From positions 248,001-312,000 of the forward strand of contig JBAZLJ010000001.1 in NCBI GenBank assembly GCA_041650315.1: a stretch of 64,000 nucleotides of DNA, in the 5' to 3' direction. Position 1 is the first letter of the stretch. Every line of letters begins with the position of its first letter. A program made the translations under genes and the position numbers. Below are positions 50,741 to 59,699 of the stretch, in pieces. Source of the stretch: JAGVYF01 sp041650315. Lineage in GTDB: Archaea > Nanobdellota > Nanobdellia > Woesearchaeales > JAGVYF01. The notes under the pieces are model-generated. The model did no database searches. It was not told the DNA's origin and saw nothing but the letters and a program-made list of their open reading frames with translations.

Positions 50741-51768
50741 AAGAGGCGGAATTGGGATTGAGCTGGTACATAATGGGCAGCGCTCTATTCATGCTGCTTG
50801 TTCTGGAGTTCACTTTCGGCGCATTTACAGGGATGACTCAGCTTTTCAAATTGTTTGTTATCGCTGCCATTACTCTTTTTGTTATCATTCAATCTGCTAA
50901 TTACGCTGTTGGAGCTATATCGAGCTATGCCAAGACGACTGGCATATCTGATTATCTTATCGGTTTCTTGGTAGTATCAATTGGAACGACTTTCCCAGAC
51001 ATAAGCACATCAATATTCGCATCTATCGCTAATCAGGGTTCGCTTGTATTGGGTGAAGTTTTAGGGGCTAGTATTTTTAGCCTGACATTTGTTTTAGGGT
51101 TCATGGCGATAATCGGTGGCAAGGTCAAGATCGATAAATCAATCCAAAAGACTCTGGCCTTGATACTGACTCTTAGCATGTTCGCGATTATGCTGGGCAT
51201 TGACGGAATCTATTCGCGCGTAGATGGTTTTGTTCTCTTGACTATTTTCTTGATATATGTTTTTATAATGGTGTGGAAAGAAGGTCAGACTGGCAAACTC
51301 AAGAAAAGTGTACCTTTCAAATTCTTGTGGACTGATATTGTTGTTTTCGGTGGAGCTTTATCTGCACTGCTTCTTAGCGCGAGATGGCTTGTGATCACTT
51401 CGAGTCAGATTGCCGAGATATTGGAAGTGCCTAGCTTTTTCATAGGGCTTGTTCTGGTCGCTATCGGGAATACTGTTCCTGAGTTTCTTGTCAGCATAAA
51501 AGCTTTGCTTGAAGGTGCAATGGATATAAGCATAGGCAATCTTGTCGGCAGTATAATCCTTAATTTCTATCTCGTATTAGGTATAGCTGCTGCGGTCGCT
51601 CCTATTTATGTTGAGTATTATAGTTTTATGATAAGCGCTTGGCTTTTATTATTCCTTTTGGCTACTGTGCTTGTGTTCAGCAGCAGGAAAGCCATTAACA
51701 GATGGCAAGGATTCTTTTACCTGTTAGCATATGTTATTTTCGTATACGCTCAAATCAAGGTGATGTAG
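50728..51768 (+). CDS. Na+/Ca2+ exchanger family (CaCA) protein
   Basis: 346 residues, about ten membrane helices. Two alpha repeats are plain: GFLVVSIGTTFPDISTSIFA and LVLVAIGNTVPEFLVSIKAL followed by IGNLVGSIILN. These hold the ion-binding acidic residues (Asp and Glu). A cation/Ca2+ antiporter, it complements the upstream pump. The gene overlaps the pump gene by 13 nt and abuts pepF, so pump, exchanger and peptidase are one transcription unit. Confidence 0.92.
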   Translation: MAELKEAELGLSWYIMGSALFMLLVLEFTFGAFTGMTQLFKLFVIAAITLFVIIQSANYAVGAISSYAKTTGISDYLIGFLVVSIGTTFPDISTSIFASIANQGSLVLGEVLGASIFSLTFVLGFMAIIGGKVKIDKSIQKTLALILTLSMFAIMLGIDGIYSRVDGFVLLTIFLIYVFIMVWKEGQTGKLKKSVPFKFLWTDIVVFGGALSALLLSARWLVITSSQIAEILEVPSFFIGLVLVAIGNTVPEFLVSIKALLEGAMDISIGNLVGSIILNFYLVLGIAAAVAPIYVEYYSFMISAWLLLFLLATVLVFSSRKAINRWQGFFYLLAYVIFVYAQIKVM

Positions 51769-53532
51769 ATGTATAAACCAGAAAGATGGGATTTGAAGGA
51801 TATATTAAACTCACGCGATAAGGCATTTTCTTTGCTTAAAGTCATTGAGAAGAAAGTCCGCATTATTGAATCGCACAAATCAAAATTGAAGCCCAATATC
51901 TCATCTGAGCTATTCTTGGAAATATTCCGCGAGCTTGAAGAAATAAGCGATATTTCTGCTCATATAGGGCAATATAGCGGGTTGTGGCTGTCGGCTGATA
52001 CGAAATCGCAGGAAGCCAAGTCTTTCGGCGCGAAGGTCGATGATATTCTAGTTCCTCTATCCAATCGATTGCTGTTCTTTTCCCTATGGTGGAAAGATTT
52101 GGATGAGAAGAATGCTCAACGTTTAATCTCTTGTTCTGGCGAATACAGATATTATCTTGAGAAGGCGCGTAAGTTCAAGCCCTATACATTGTCTGAGCCT
52201 GAAGAGAAAGTGATCAATATCAAGGATTCTACCGGCGCTGGTTCTTTGATACAATTGTATGAATTGTTGAAGACTTCGTTCAAGTATACTTTGGTTGTGG
52301 ATGGCAAGCGCAAGATTTTGGGTGAGTCTGAAGTCGTGCAGTATGTGCGCAATAAATCTCCATCTATGAGAAAGGCGGCCTATGACATATTATTATCAAA
52401 ATATAAAGAAATATCCGATGAATTCGGTTTCGTGTACCAGACAATGGTCCGCGATCTGAAGAATGAAAGTATTGATCTGCGCGGGTATAAATCACCTATA
52501 TCCACACGTAACTTATCGAATGATCTTCCTGATGAGGTTATTGATACTCTGCTCCATGTATGCCAGAAGAATTACGGGCTTTTCCAGAGGTATTTCAAGC
52601 TGAAGGCTAAACTGTTGGGTATGAAGAAGATGTCACGTTATCATATCTATGCGCCTGTCGGTTCAATTGATAAGAAAATACCTTACGATCAAGCGGTTAA
52701 TATGGTGTTCACTGCATACAATGATTTCTCGCCTGAGATGTGCTCGCTTATCAAAAATGTTTTTTTAAAGAATCATATCGATTCAGAGATACGTCCTAAT
52801 AAATTGTCTGGGGCGTTCTGCGCTAGTGTGACTCCCTCTGTTGTGCCTTATGTATTGATGAATTATACCGGTCAATTACGGGATGTTTCCACTTTGGCTC
52901 ATGAGCTAGGGCATTCTGTGCATACGATGCTGGCTTCCAAGCATTCTGTGTTCACTTATCACTCTTGTTTGCCTCTGGCTGAGACTGCTTCTGTTTTCGG
53001 AGAGCAGTTGTTGAATGATTATCTTTTAGAGGAAGAGACTGACACTAAGATACGGATTAATTTACTTGCGCAGGAAATTGAGGATATGTACGCTACTATT
53101 ATTCGTCAGTGTAATTTCGTTCTGTTTGAGAAAGAAGCGCATGCGGCTGTTGTTCGCGGTGAGACAACTGAACAGCTTTCGGATAGGTGGATGAAAGGAT
53201 TGAAAGCGCAGTTTGGAAGCGCTGTTGAAGTGCCTGATCTCTTCAGATATGAATGGTTGTATATTCCGCATATTTTCGCCACGCCATTCTATTGCTATGC
53301 ATATGCATTTGGAAATCTACTTGTATTGGCGCTGTATAACATGTATCTTCGTGAGGGGAAGTCATTCGTTCCTAAGTATTTGCGGATGCTGTCTTACGGC
53401 GGGTCGAAAGCGCCTGTTGCGATTTTACGGGAATTGGGCATAGATCCTGCGTCTGAGAAGTTCTGGCAGCAAGGATTTGACTTGATCGAGAAGAAGATTG
53501 ATGAGTTTGAGGGACTGGTGAAGAGGGCATGA
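51769..53532 (+). CDS. pepF: M3-family oligoendopeptidase F
   Basis: 587 residues. Zinc motif LAHELGHSVH (HExxH) near residue 380 with the downstream Glu in PLAETASVFGEQ, and the C-terminal YAYAFGNLLVLALY typical of PepF. It cuts short peptides (about 5-20 residues) in the cytoplasm, downstream of proteasome and Lon. Starts one base after the exchanger stop, with AAGGTGATG upstream. Full length. It shares ATGA with the next surface protein gene. Confidence 0.95.
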   Translation: MYKPERWDLKDILNSRDKAFSLLKVIEKKVRIIESHKSKLKPNISSELFLEIFRELEEISDISAHIGQYSGLWLSADTKSQEAKSFGAKVDDILVPLSNRLLFFSLWWKDLDEKNAQRLISCSGEYRYYLEKARKFKPYTLSEPEEKVINIKDSTGAGSLIQLYELLKTSFKYTLVVDGKRKILGESEVVQYVRNKSPSMRKAAYDILLSKYKEISDEFGFVYQTMVRDLKNESIDLRGYKSPISTRNLSNDLPDEVIDTLLHVCQKNYGLFQRYFKLKAKLLGMKKMSRYHIYAPVGSIDKKIPYDQAVNMVFTAYNDFSPEMCSLIKNVFLKNHIDSEIRPNKLSGAFCASVTPSVVPYVLMNYTGQLRDVSTLAHELGHSVHTMLASKHSVFTYHSCLPLAETASVFGEQLLNDYLLEEETDTKIRINLLAQEIEDMYATIIRQCNFVLFEKEAHAAVVRGETTEQLSDRWMKGLKAQFGSAVEVPDLFRYEWLYIPHIFATPFYCYAYAFGNLLVLALYNMYLREGKSFVPKYLRMLSYGGSKAPVAILRELGIDPASEKFWQQGFDLIEKKIDEFEGLVKRA

Positions 53533-56378
53533 ATAAGTGGTGGTTGGTTATAATCTATCTAGTTATATTCTTAGCATTATTTCTAATCGATGTATCTGCT
53601 ATTTCGAGAACTAGATTTGATTATGTCGGAACAAATAAGTTCACATACCTCCAAGGCAGTAATATTACTTTAAATGATTATCCTTCTAAATTAGGTTTGC
53701 TTTATCATTTTGATAATCAAAGTGAATATGGGGAAAATGATACTTTCATATATGATTTTTCAGGTCATGGACGAAATGGTATTATTCAAGGAGCATCTAT
53801 AAATACAACTCAAGCAAAATATAATTATAGCGTGACTCTTAATTCTGGCGGTGTTCTAAAAAACGTAACTTTGAATTATACTATACCCGATGGTACTTCC
53901 TTCACAATAAATTTTTGGGCGTATAGAGTTGCTTGGGATTCACATAGTTGGTTTTTAGGCATAGGTGAAGCTGGAACGGAAGATGATTTTATAGGATTAA
54001 GCAGTACTGGGACATTTAGATTCGATGGATCTACCAATACTTGCCCTACTTCATATATACTTCCTGCCAATCAATGGACTATGATAACGGTTTCTTGCCA
54101 GGATAGCGTTTCAGGAAATCTAGCTCGGTTCTATATCAATGGTACTTTAATTGGAACTGATACTACTGGTGTTTGTAATGGATATGCGATTACTAGTTTA
54201 GGTTATGCTTTTACTGGGACTTATATGTTAATTGGCAATGTTGATGAATTAGCGGTTTGGGAGACTGTTTTAGATGATTCTGATATTTCGTTATTATATA
54301 CAAATACATATCCTATATTCCATACGGCGGGGAATTATTCTCAAATATTTCAGAGCTATAATAATAGTTTAAATGTAAGTACTGATACTACAGTTAGATG
54401 GAGATCATATTTACAAGGCAATTCTTCAATAAATATCTATGCGTGTGTGGGGAACAATTATGTGAATTGCAGATTGCAAACAAATGGTGCCTATCTTAAT
54501 CTATCTCAAAATGGTTCACAGGTCCAAATTCTGGCTGAATTAATTGCGGATCCAGAAAATTCTAGTAATCGACCATACCTAGAGATGTTGGAACCACCAA
54601 AACTTTCTTTTTATGTAGATAATCAATCCTCTTTGTGTACTGATTCAAATACAATTATCTCAGCTATGAATAGGAGTCATTCTTTTTGCACTATTGAAGC
54701 GGCAGCTGAATTAGTGGAATCCGATTCTGAGATGATAGTTCGATATGGACAATATTGTGATGGGATTGCGATAACTAATTCAGGGACTGAATTATATCCT
54801 ATATTGATTAATGGAGAAACTAGTGTTAATAAACCCATTTTAAATGGGTCATGCGCTGACGAATCTAATGGAATAGAACTTCTAGGTGAAGATTATATTA
54901 ATTATTCTAATTTTGAGATTGTGAATTTCAGTAATGATGCTTTAAATATTCATGGTGATAGTATTAATGTGAATTTCCAAGCAATTTATGGGCATGATAA
55001 CGGCTATAGCCATACTTCAGCGGCAGGAGATTGCATTAGTTTTCATGATACTGCCCATGGGGCTATTTCTCGGGATTTGAATTGCAGCAATAATTATAAA
55101 TCAACAATCGTTGATATACAAAGTTCAATTTCTTATTATTATAATATCTATGGGAAAAATAATCGTCTTTATGGCGCTTATTTTTATGGTGCCGCTGAAG
55201 GGTCAACTAATGATGTCGCTTATCATGAAATCAACAATATGGTAATAGATGATTCTCCGGGTTGTTTTTGGAGTGAAGTTGAATCATCAGGTTATGATAT
55301 TACTTGCAATAATATAACTGGAAAAGGGATATATTTAGCATATAGAAATAATTTGATAAATAGGTTTAAGGTTAATACTTCAGGCGGTCTTTCAATTAAG
55401 ATATTGGGCGCGACAATATATAATATAAGTTTAATTGATGGATCTTTCAATGAAAATATTACGGTTATCAACTCTACAAATGTCATTTTGACAAATGTTA
55501 CCTATAATTTAGATAATGAAAGTGTTGATATGAATTCTAAACTAATTCGGAAATGGTATTTAACCCTAGGTTCAACTCAGGAAGGAATAACTATCACAGC
55601 TAAAAATTCATCAGGGAATTTAATATATTCAAATGTTACTTCTTCTGGAAATTTGATTTTTTCTGAAGAGGCGTTTATTGGATATATTAATACCGGGGGA
55701 AATATTACAAATGAAACTTTGACAATCACAGCTTCTCGAACGGGGTATAATGCCCAAAATCAATCAATCATATTAACTAATAATACTAAACTAATTTTTA
55801 CTTTGACGGGGATTATCTCTCAAATCGACGATTCCTCCTCCGGTGGCGGAAATTATGCGACGACTGGTGGCGGTTATTCCACGTTCAAACTGACTTCTGG
55901 GCAGTTTAAAGAAGGCTATCAGAAAAAGATGTATAAGGATTGGAGAATGAAATTCGAGGTATTGGGCGAAGGGCATGAGCTGAAAGTGGATAATGTCTTT
56001 GATGAATATGCGACTATCACAATCTCAAGCGAGCCTCAGACATTCAATCTGGGTATCAATGAGACTAAAAAGCTAGATATGAATAATGACAGCTATTATG
56101 ATCTATTGGTTTCTCTCAATGATATCGGAGGAATTATTGATAATCACTGGGCGAATATATCGATATCATCCACTCTTGAGAAAATTCCAGTCCGCAAGGA
56201 AATAGTCAATGAGAGTATCAATGAATCAATTGAACAAAAATCTGCTATAAGTGAATCTTCTTTTGCAGAAGAGAATTCTAACATAGGTATTTTCTCTATA
56301 TTGGGATTGTTGATTATTTTAGTTCTTTTCTTGGCGATACTGAGATTCAGACCTAAATCCAGAAGCAAGAAGAAATAG
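53529..56378 (+). CDS. Large surface protein: LamG-like and beta-helix domains, C-terminal anchor
   Basis: 949 residues. Signal peptide; LamG/concanavalin-like domain about 55-260 (LGLLYHFDNQSEYGEND, FTINFWAYRVAWDSHSWFLG, IGNVDELAVWE); parallel beta-helix about 420-680 with many Asn/Ser turns. After a Gly/Ser linker (DSSSGGGNYATTGGGYS) comes a conserved C-terminal module (FKLTSGQFKEGYQKKMYKD to NISISS) and a membrane helix with a basic end. It is likely a carbohydrate-binding adhesin. Bases 53540-55830 are more AT-rich with different codon use from the end of the gene and from neighbours, suggesting an acquired ectodomain fused to a resident anchor module. Confidence 0.75.
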   Translation: MNKWWLVIIYLVIFLALFLIDVSAISRTRFDYVGTNKFTYLQGSNITLNDYPSKLGLLYHFDNQSEYGENDTFIYDFSGHGRNGIIQGASINTTQAKYNYSVTLNSGGVLKNVTLNYTIPDGTSFTINFWAYRVAWDSHSWFLGIGEAGTEDDFIGLSSTGTFRFDGSTNTCPTSYILPANQWTMITVSCQDSVSGNLARFYINGTLIGTDTTGVCNGYAITSLGYAFTGTYMLIGNVDELAVWETVLDDSDISLLYTNTYPIFHTAGNYSQIFQSYNNSLNVSTDTTVRWRSYLQGNSSINIYACVGNNYVNCRLQTNGAYLNLSQNGSQVQILAELIADPENSSNRPYLEMLEPPKLSFYVDNQSSLCTDSNTIISAMNRSHSFCTIEAAAELVESDSEMIVRYGQYCDGIAITNSGTELYPILINGETSVNKPILNGSCADESNGIELLGEDYINYSNFEIVNFSNDALNIHGDSINVNFQAIYGHDNGYSHTSAAGDCISFHDTAHGAISRDLNCSNNYKSTIVDIQSSISYYYNIYGKNNRLYGAYFYGAAEGSTNDVAYHEINNMVIDDSPGCFWSEVESSGYDITCNNITGKGIYLAYRNNLINRFKVNTSGGLSIKILGATIYNISLIDGSFNENITVINSTNVILTNVTYNLDNESVDMNSKLIRKWYLTLGSTQEGITITAKNSSGNLIYSNVTSSGNLIFSEEAFIGYINTGGNITNETLTITASRTGYNAQNQSIILTNNTKLIFTLTGIISQIDDSSSGGGNYATTGGGYSTFKLTSGQFKEGYQKKMYKDWRMKFEVLGEGHELKVDNVFDEYATITISSEPQTFNLGINETKKLDMNNDSYYDLLVSLNDIGGIIDNHWANISISSTLEKIPVRKEIVNESINESIEQKSAISESSFAEENSNIGIFSILGLLIILVLFLAILRFRPKSRSKKK

Positions 56379-56417
56379 CATCAATCTTTATAAATCGCCA
56401 GTCACTTTGGGATATAT

Positions 56418-58088
56418 ATGTCACAGACTCAGTATTTCGCGGAGATTATCAAGACGCTGAAAGCTAGCAAGATTGCTAAGATTGATATGACCAATCTGAA
56501 GAATAATCTCGCTAAAAAGTTTTCTATTAAAGTGATTCCGACTGATACTGAAGTGCTAATGAATGCCGCTGTTTCGGATATTCATAAATTAGGAATATTG
56601 CAGAACAAACCTACACGTACGATGTCCGGCGTTTCTGTGATTGCTGTGATGTCGAAGCCATACAAATGCCCGCACGGCGCGTGCATAATGTGCCCATCAA
56701 ATGTCTCTAAAGGCGTTCCACAGTCATACACCGGCAAAGAACCTGCTACTATGAGGGCAATAAGGAATTGCTTCGATCCGTATCTTCAAGTGTTCAATAG
56801 ATTGGAGCAGTATGTAGTCACGGGCCATAATTTCGACAAGGTCGAATTGATCATCATGGGCGGCACTTTCCCGAGCTTCAATTACGCTTATCAGAAGAAT
56901 TTCGTGATGCTTGCTTTGAAAGCGTTAAATGATTTTTCTAAGATGTTCATCAAGAAAAAAGGCACTATTGATTATGTGAAATTCAAGAAGTTCTTCGAGC
57001 TGCCAGGTCCAGTCGGCGATGAAGAACGCACATCATCTGTTCATAAAAAATTGTTGAAGCTGAAAGGCAAATCAACTTTGATCGCAGAACAACTGCGCAA
57101 CGAAAAAGCTTTCGTCAAGTGCATAGGAATGACTGTCGAGACGCGCGCGGATTACGGCAAATTGAAGCACGACAATCGTCTGCTCGAGCTTGGCGTTACT
57201 AGAGTTGAATTGGGGATTCAGTCAGTCTATGATTCTGTGCTGAAAACAATCCACCGTGGACATACAGTCACCGATAATATAGAATCGATTAGAACATTAC
57301 GTGATCTTGGTTTCAAACTGAATTTCCATTACATGCCTGGACTTCCGGGCGTCAATCGCAAAAAGGATTTCGAAGGCATGCTTGAGCTATTCAGGAACTC
57401 TGATTACGTTCCAGACATGCTGAAGATATATCCCTGCATGGTAATGCCTGAGACTGAATTGTACAAATTGTGGAAAGCCGGCAAGTTCAAGCCGATTACA
57501 ACTTCGGAAGCGGCTGAGATGATTGCTAAATTCAAGGCGTTTGTGCCTGAGTATTGCAGGATTATGAGAGTTCAACGTGATATTCCTACTTATGTGACTT
57601 CGGCTGGCGTTGACAAGACCAATCTGCGTCAGTACGTGTCAGAGTTCATGTTAAAGAACAATATCACCTGCCGTTGCATAAGATGCAGGCAGCCGAAAGA
57701 GGGAGTTCATTATCCTAAGTACGACATCCATGTGCGTGAGTATGATGCTGCGCATGGGAAAGAATATTTTATATCAGCGGAAGCTGGCGATTGCTTGCTA
57801 GGGTTTTGCAGGCTCAGGTTGCCGTCACAATCACTTCGTAAAGAGATAACTTCGGATTCTGCGCTTATCCGTGAGCTTCATGTGTATGGCGAAGCTGTTC
57901 CTGTGGGTGAAGTTGGCGTTGTGCAGCATAATGGCATTGGTTCGCGTCTTATGAAAGAAGCCGAAGGCATCGCTAAATCCTACGGCAAGAACAAAATCGT
58001 AGTCATTTCAGGTATAGGTGTGCGTGGGTATTACATCAAGAAATTGGGTTATAAGAAAGATGGCGTCTATGTGAGTAAGAAGATATAA
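56418..58088 (+). CDS. elp3: Elp3, tRNA U34 radical SAM/acetyltransferase
   Basis: 556 residues. Radical SAM cluster motif CPHGACIMC (residues about 87-95), zinc/Cys region CRCIRCRQP, and a C-terminal GNAT domain (LHVYGEAVPVGEV, NGIGSRLMKEAEGIAKSYG). Elp3 makes the cm5U-type modification at wobble uridine 34 using acetyl-CoA and SAM; archaea use it alone without the Elongator complex. Leaderless start: TATA TTTATAAAT about 26 nt before the ATG. Full length. Confidence 0.95.
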   Translation: MSQTQYFAEIIKTLKASKIAKIDMTNLKNNLAKKFSIKVIPTDTEVLMNAAVSDIHKLGILQNKPTRTMSGVSVIAVMSKPYKCPHGACIMCPSNVSKGVPQSYTGKEPATMRAIRNCFDPYLQVFNRLEQYVVTGHNFDKVELIIMGGTFPSFNYAYQKNFVMLALKALNDFSKMFIKKKGTIDYVKFKKFFELPGPVGDEERTSSVHKKLLKLKGKSTLIAEQLRNEKAFVKCIGMTVETRADYGKLKHDNRLLELGVTRVELGIQSVYDSVLKTIHRGHTVTDNIESIRTLRDLGFKLNFHYMPGLPGVNRKKDFEGMLELFRNSDYVPDMLKIYPCMVMPETELYKLWKAGKFKPITTSEAAEMIAKFKAFVPEYCRIMRVQRDIPTYVTSAGVDKTNLRQYVSEFMLKNNITCRCIRCRQPKEGVHYPKYDIHVREYDAAHGKEYFISAEAGDCLLGFCRLRLPSQSLRKEITSDSALIRELHVYGEAVPVGEVGVVQHNGIGSRLMKEAEGIAKSYGKNKIVVISGIGVRGYYIKKLGYKKDGVYVSKKI

Positions 58089-58162
58089 TTCTCTTTGTCA
58101 AACTAAACCTTTATATATATGCACTACTTTTCGTATATATACAAATATTCGTGTGATTAAAT

Positions 58163-58321
58163 ATGGCAACATTCACAGTGTCAATACCTGAAGATCTAAA
58201 GAAACAGATAGATATGCACCCAGAGATAAATTGGGCGGAATACCTTAAGCAAAGATTTGAATTACGCCTTAATGAGCTTCATAGATTCGAACAGATGAAA
58301 GCTTCAGGGGGACTGAAATGA
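58163..58321 (+). CDS. Antitoxin-like RHH protein 1
   Basis: 52 residues: MATFTVSIPEDLKKQIDMHP, then NWAEYLKQRFELRLNELHRF. VSIPEDLKKQID is a classic VapB/RHH strand-helix start. A TATA box TTTATATATAT lies near 58111. Overlaps the next antitoxin by ATGA. It lines up with the neighbour's N-terminus (TLSLSEEMKNQLKAY, NWSEIARE), so the two are duplicates. Confidence 0.65.
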   Translation: MATFTVSIPEDLKKQIDMHPEINWAEYLKQRFELRLNELHRFEQMKASGGLK

Positions 58322-58605
58322 CTTCTTTGACATTATCTCTTTCTGAAGAAATGAAAAATCAGTTGAAAGCCTATTCTTGGGTAAATTGGAGCGAGATTGC
58401 TAGGGAAGAAGCTTTGAAGAAGTTGATATTCGAGAATTATCTCAAAGCGGGAACAATCACTGATGAAGAATGGGAATTCTGCGAAAAAATGGATTGGCAT
58501 CCTACTGATGAACTTCCGTTGAAAAAAGAGTTTGCTGACAAGTTGAAATCCGTCAGAAAAGAAAAATCTATTAAAGTCAAGTCAGTTTCCAACATATTCA
58601 AATGA
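58318..58605 (+). CDS. Antitoxin-like protein 2
   Basis: 95 residues. RHH-like N-terminus SLTLSLSEEMKNQLKAYSW followed by a charged tail (EWEFCEKMDWHPTDELPLKK) that would wrap the toxin. Coupled on both sides by ATGA overlaps, between the first antitoxin-like gene and the RelE toxin. The tail region is the likely toxin-neutralising part. Confidence 0.75.
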   Translation: MTSLTLSLSEEMKNQLKAYSWVNWSEIAREEALKKLIFENYLKAGTITDEEWEFCEKMDWHPTDELPLKKEFADKLKSVRKEKSIKVKSVSNIFK

Positions 58606-58871
58606 ATTATGCATTGGAAATAAAACCTTCTTGCCAGGATCAAATTCGTAAATTGTGCAGGAAGAATGCTTCTTTTGAACTAATCTTGAAGAAAAAGATT
58701 GAAGAGATATTATCTGATCCATATCATTTCAAGCCGTTGAGGTATGGTCTTGCTGGAGAAAGAAGGGTGCATATCATGAAAAGTTTTGTTCTTAAATATG
58801 AAATTGATGAGTCTAGAAAGATAGTCACTTTGCTGTTCTTCGGACATCATGATGATGCTTATCAGAGATAA
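58602..58871 (+). CDS. RelE/ParE-family toxin
   Basis: 89 residues: MNYALEIKPSCQDQIRKLCR, then ILKKKIEEILSDPYHFKPLR, AGERRVHIMKSFVLKYEID and VTLLFFGHHDDAYQR. The order of helix pair, L-R-Y-G-L-A-G and the terminal strand with H-H-D-D-A-Y is the RelE fold, with Arg, Lys and His positions fit for ribosome-dependent mRNA cleavage. Last gene of a three-gene toxin-antitoxin operon. Toxin activity is likely but untested. Confidence 0.85.
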   Translation: MNYALEIKPSCQDQIRKLCRKNASFELILKKKIEEILSDPYHFKPLRYGLAGERRVHIMKSFVLKYEIDESRKIVTLLFFGHHDDAYQR

Positions 58872-58957
58872 GGGAGACTAAAGGGCATTTCTGCAAGAAG
58901 GTTTGTTTTCAGAATATTTATATATGGATTGTGCCTTGAGAAGTATAGGTGATATTC

Positions 58958-59668
58958 ATGAATAAAAAACTAAATTGTATCTTCTTAATCTCAGTTATGG
59001 TCATTCTTTTCTCAAGTCTTGTTTCAGCAGATGTTGTTGAAGGCATTCAAGTCTGTCAAGATCCGAATACAGGCAAGCAGATGAGCGGCGATGCGTGCAA
59101 GGGTATTTGTTTATCCGGTTCTAAGTTCGTATATTGCAATGCACCTGCTACAACTACTGAACCAGTGACTGCACCAACACAAACTGTTCCTACTACAACT
59201 GAGCAGATAATCGAACAGTTAGAGATTGAGACTGCTACAGCTAAAGGACAGAGGTATTTCGAAGAGTATATCACTTTGAAAAATAAATATTCTGAGCTTA
59301 TAGGTGAGTTATCTGCAAAAGAATTCGAAGAGAAAATGGCTCAGCTCGCTAAGGATAGCGAATGTTATAATTGCAATACCGGTTGCACTGGTGATTGCGC
59401 AGATGAGTTCCAGGCGTGCCTTGATGCGTGTAATGCAGAAAGTGAACTCGCGATGAAAGAGATTGAAGCAAAATATGCACCTATGAAAGCTGAGCTTGAA
59501 TCATTACAAAAATCTGAATTAGGTAAATTGCTAACGACTGTGAAAGACTCAAGTGCTTCTAAAGGCATTCTTTCTGGAATAGGCAGATGGTTCAGGAATC
59601 TTTTTGGTCAGATATTCTTCAAGACGAAGACTTCTGATGCTGGTCGAGTGATGACTCCGGTGTATTGA
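58958..59668 (+). CDS. Secreted Cys-rich coiled-coil protein
   Basis: 236 residues. Signal peptide (LISVMVILFSSLVSA), Cys-containing head (VCQDPNTGKQMSGDACKGIC), a Thr/Pro linker, then a long helical section (EQIIEQLEIETATAKGQRYF). A second Cys cluster (CYNCNTGCTGDCADEFQACL) and a basic C-terminal end follow. There is no catalytic motif. The ATG at 58958 follows AGGTGA by 5 nt. Two Cys clusters around a coiled coil may form a disulfide-linked rod. Confidence 0.6.
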   Translation: MNKKLNCIFLISVMVILFSSLVSADVVEGIQVCQDPNTGKQMSGDACKGICLSGSKFVYCNAPATTTEPVTAPTQTVPTTTEQIIEQLEIETATAKGQRYFEEYITLKNKYSELIGELSAKEFEEKMAQLAKDSECYNCNTGCTGDCADEFQACLDACNAESELAMKEIEAKYAPMKAELESLQKSELGKLLTTVKDSSASKGILSGIGRWFRNLFGQIFFKTKTSDAGRVMTPVY

Positions 59669-59699
59669 GAATAAATAAAATAATAAAAATAAAAAGGAA

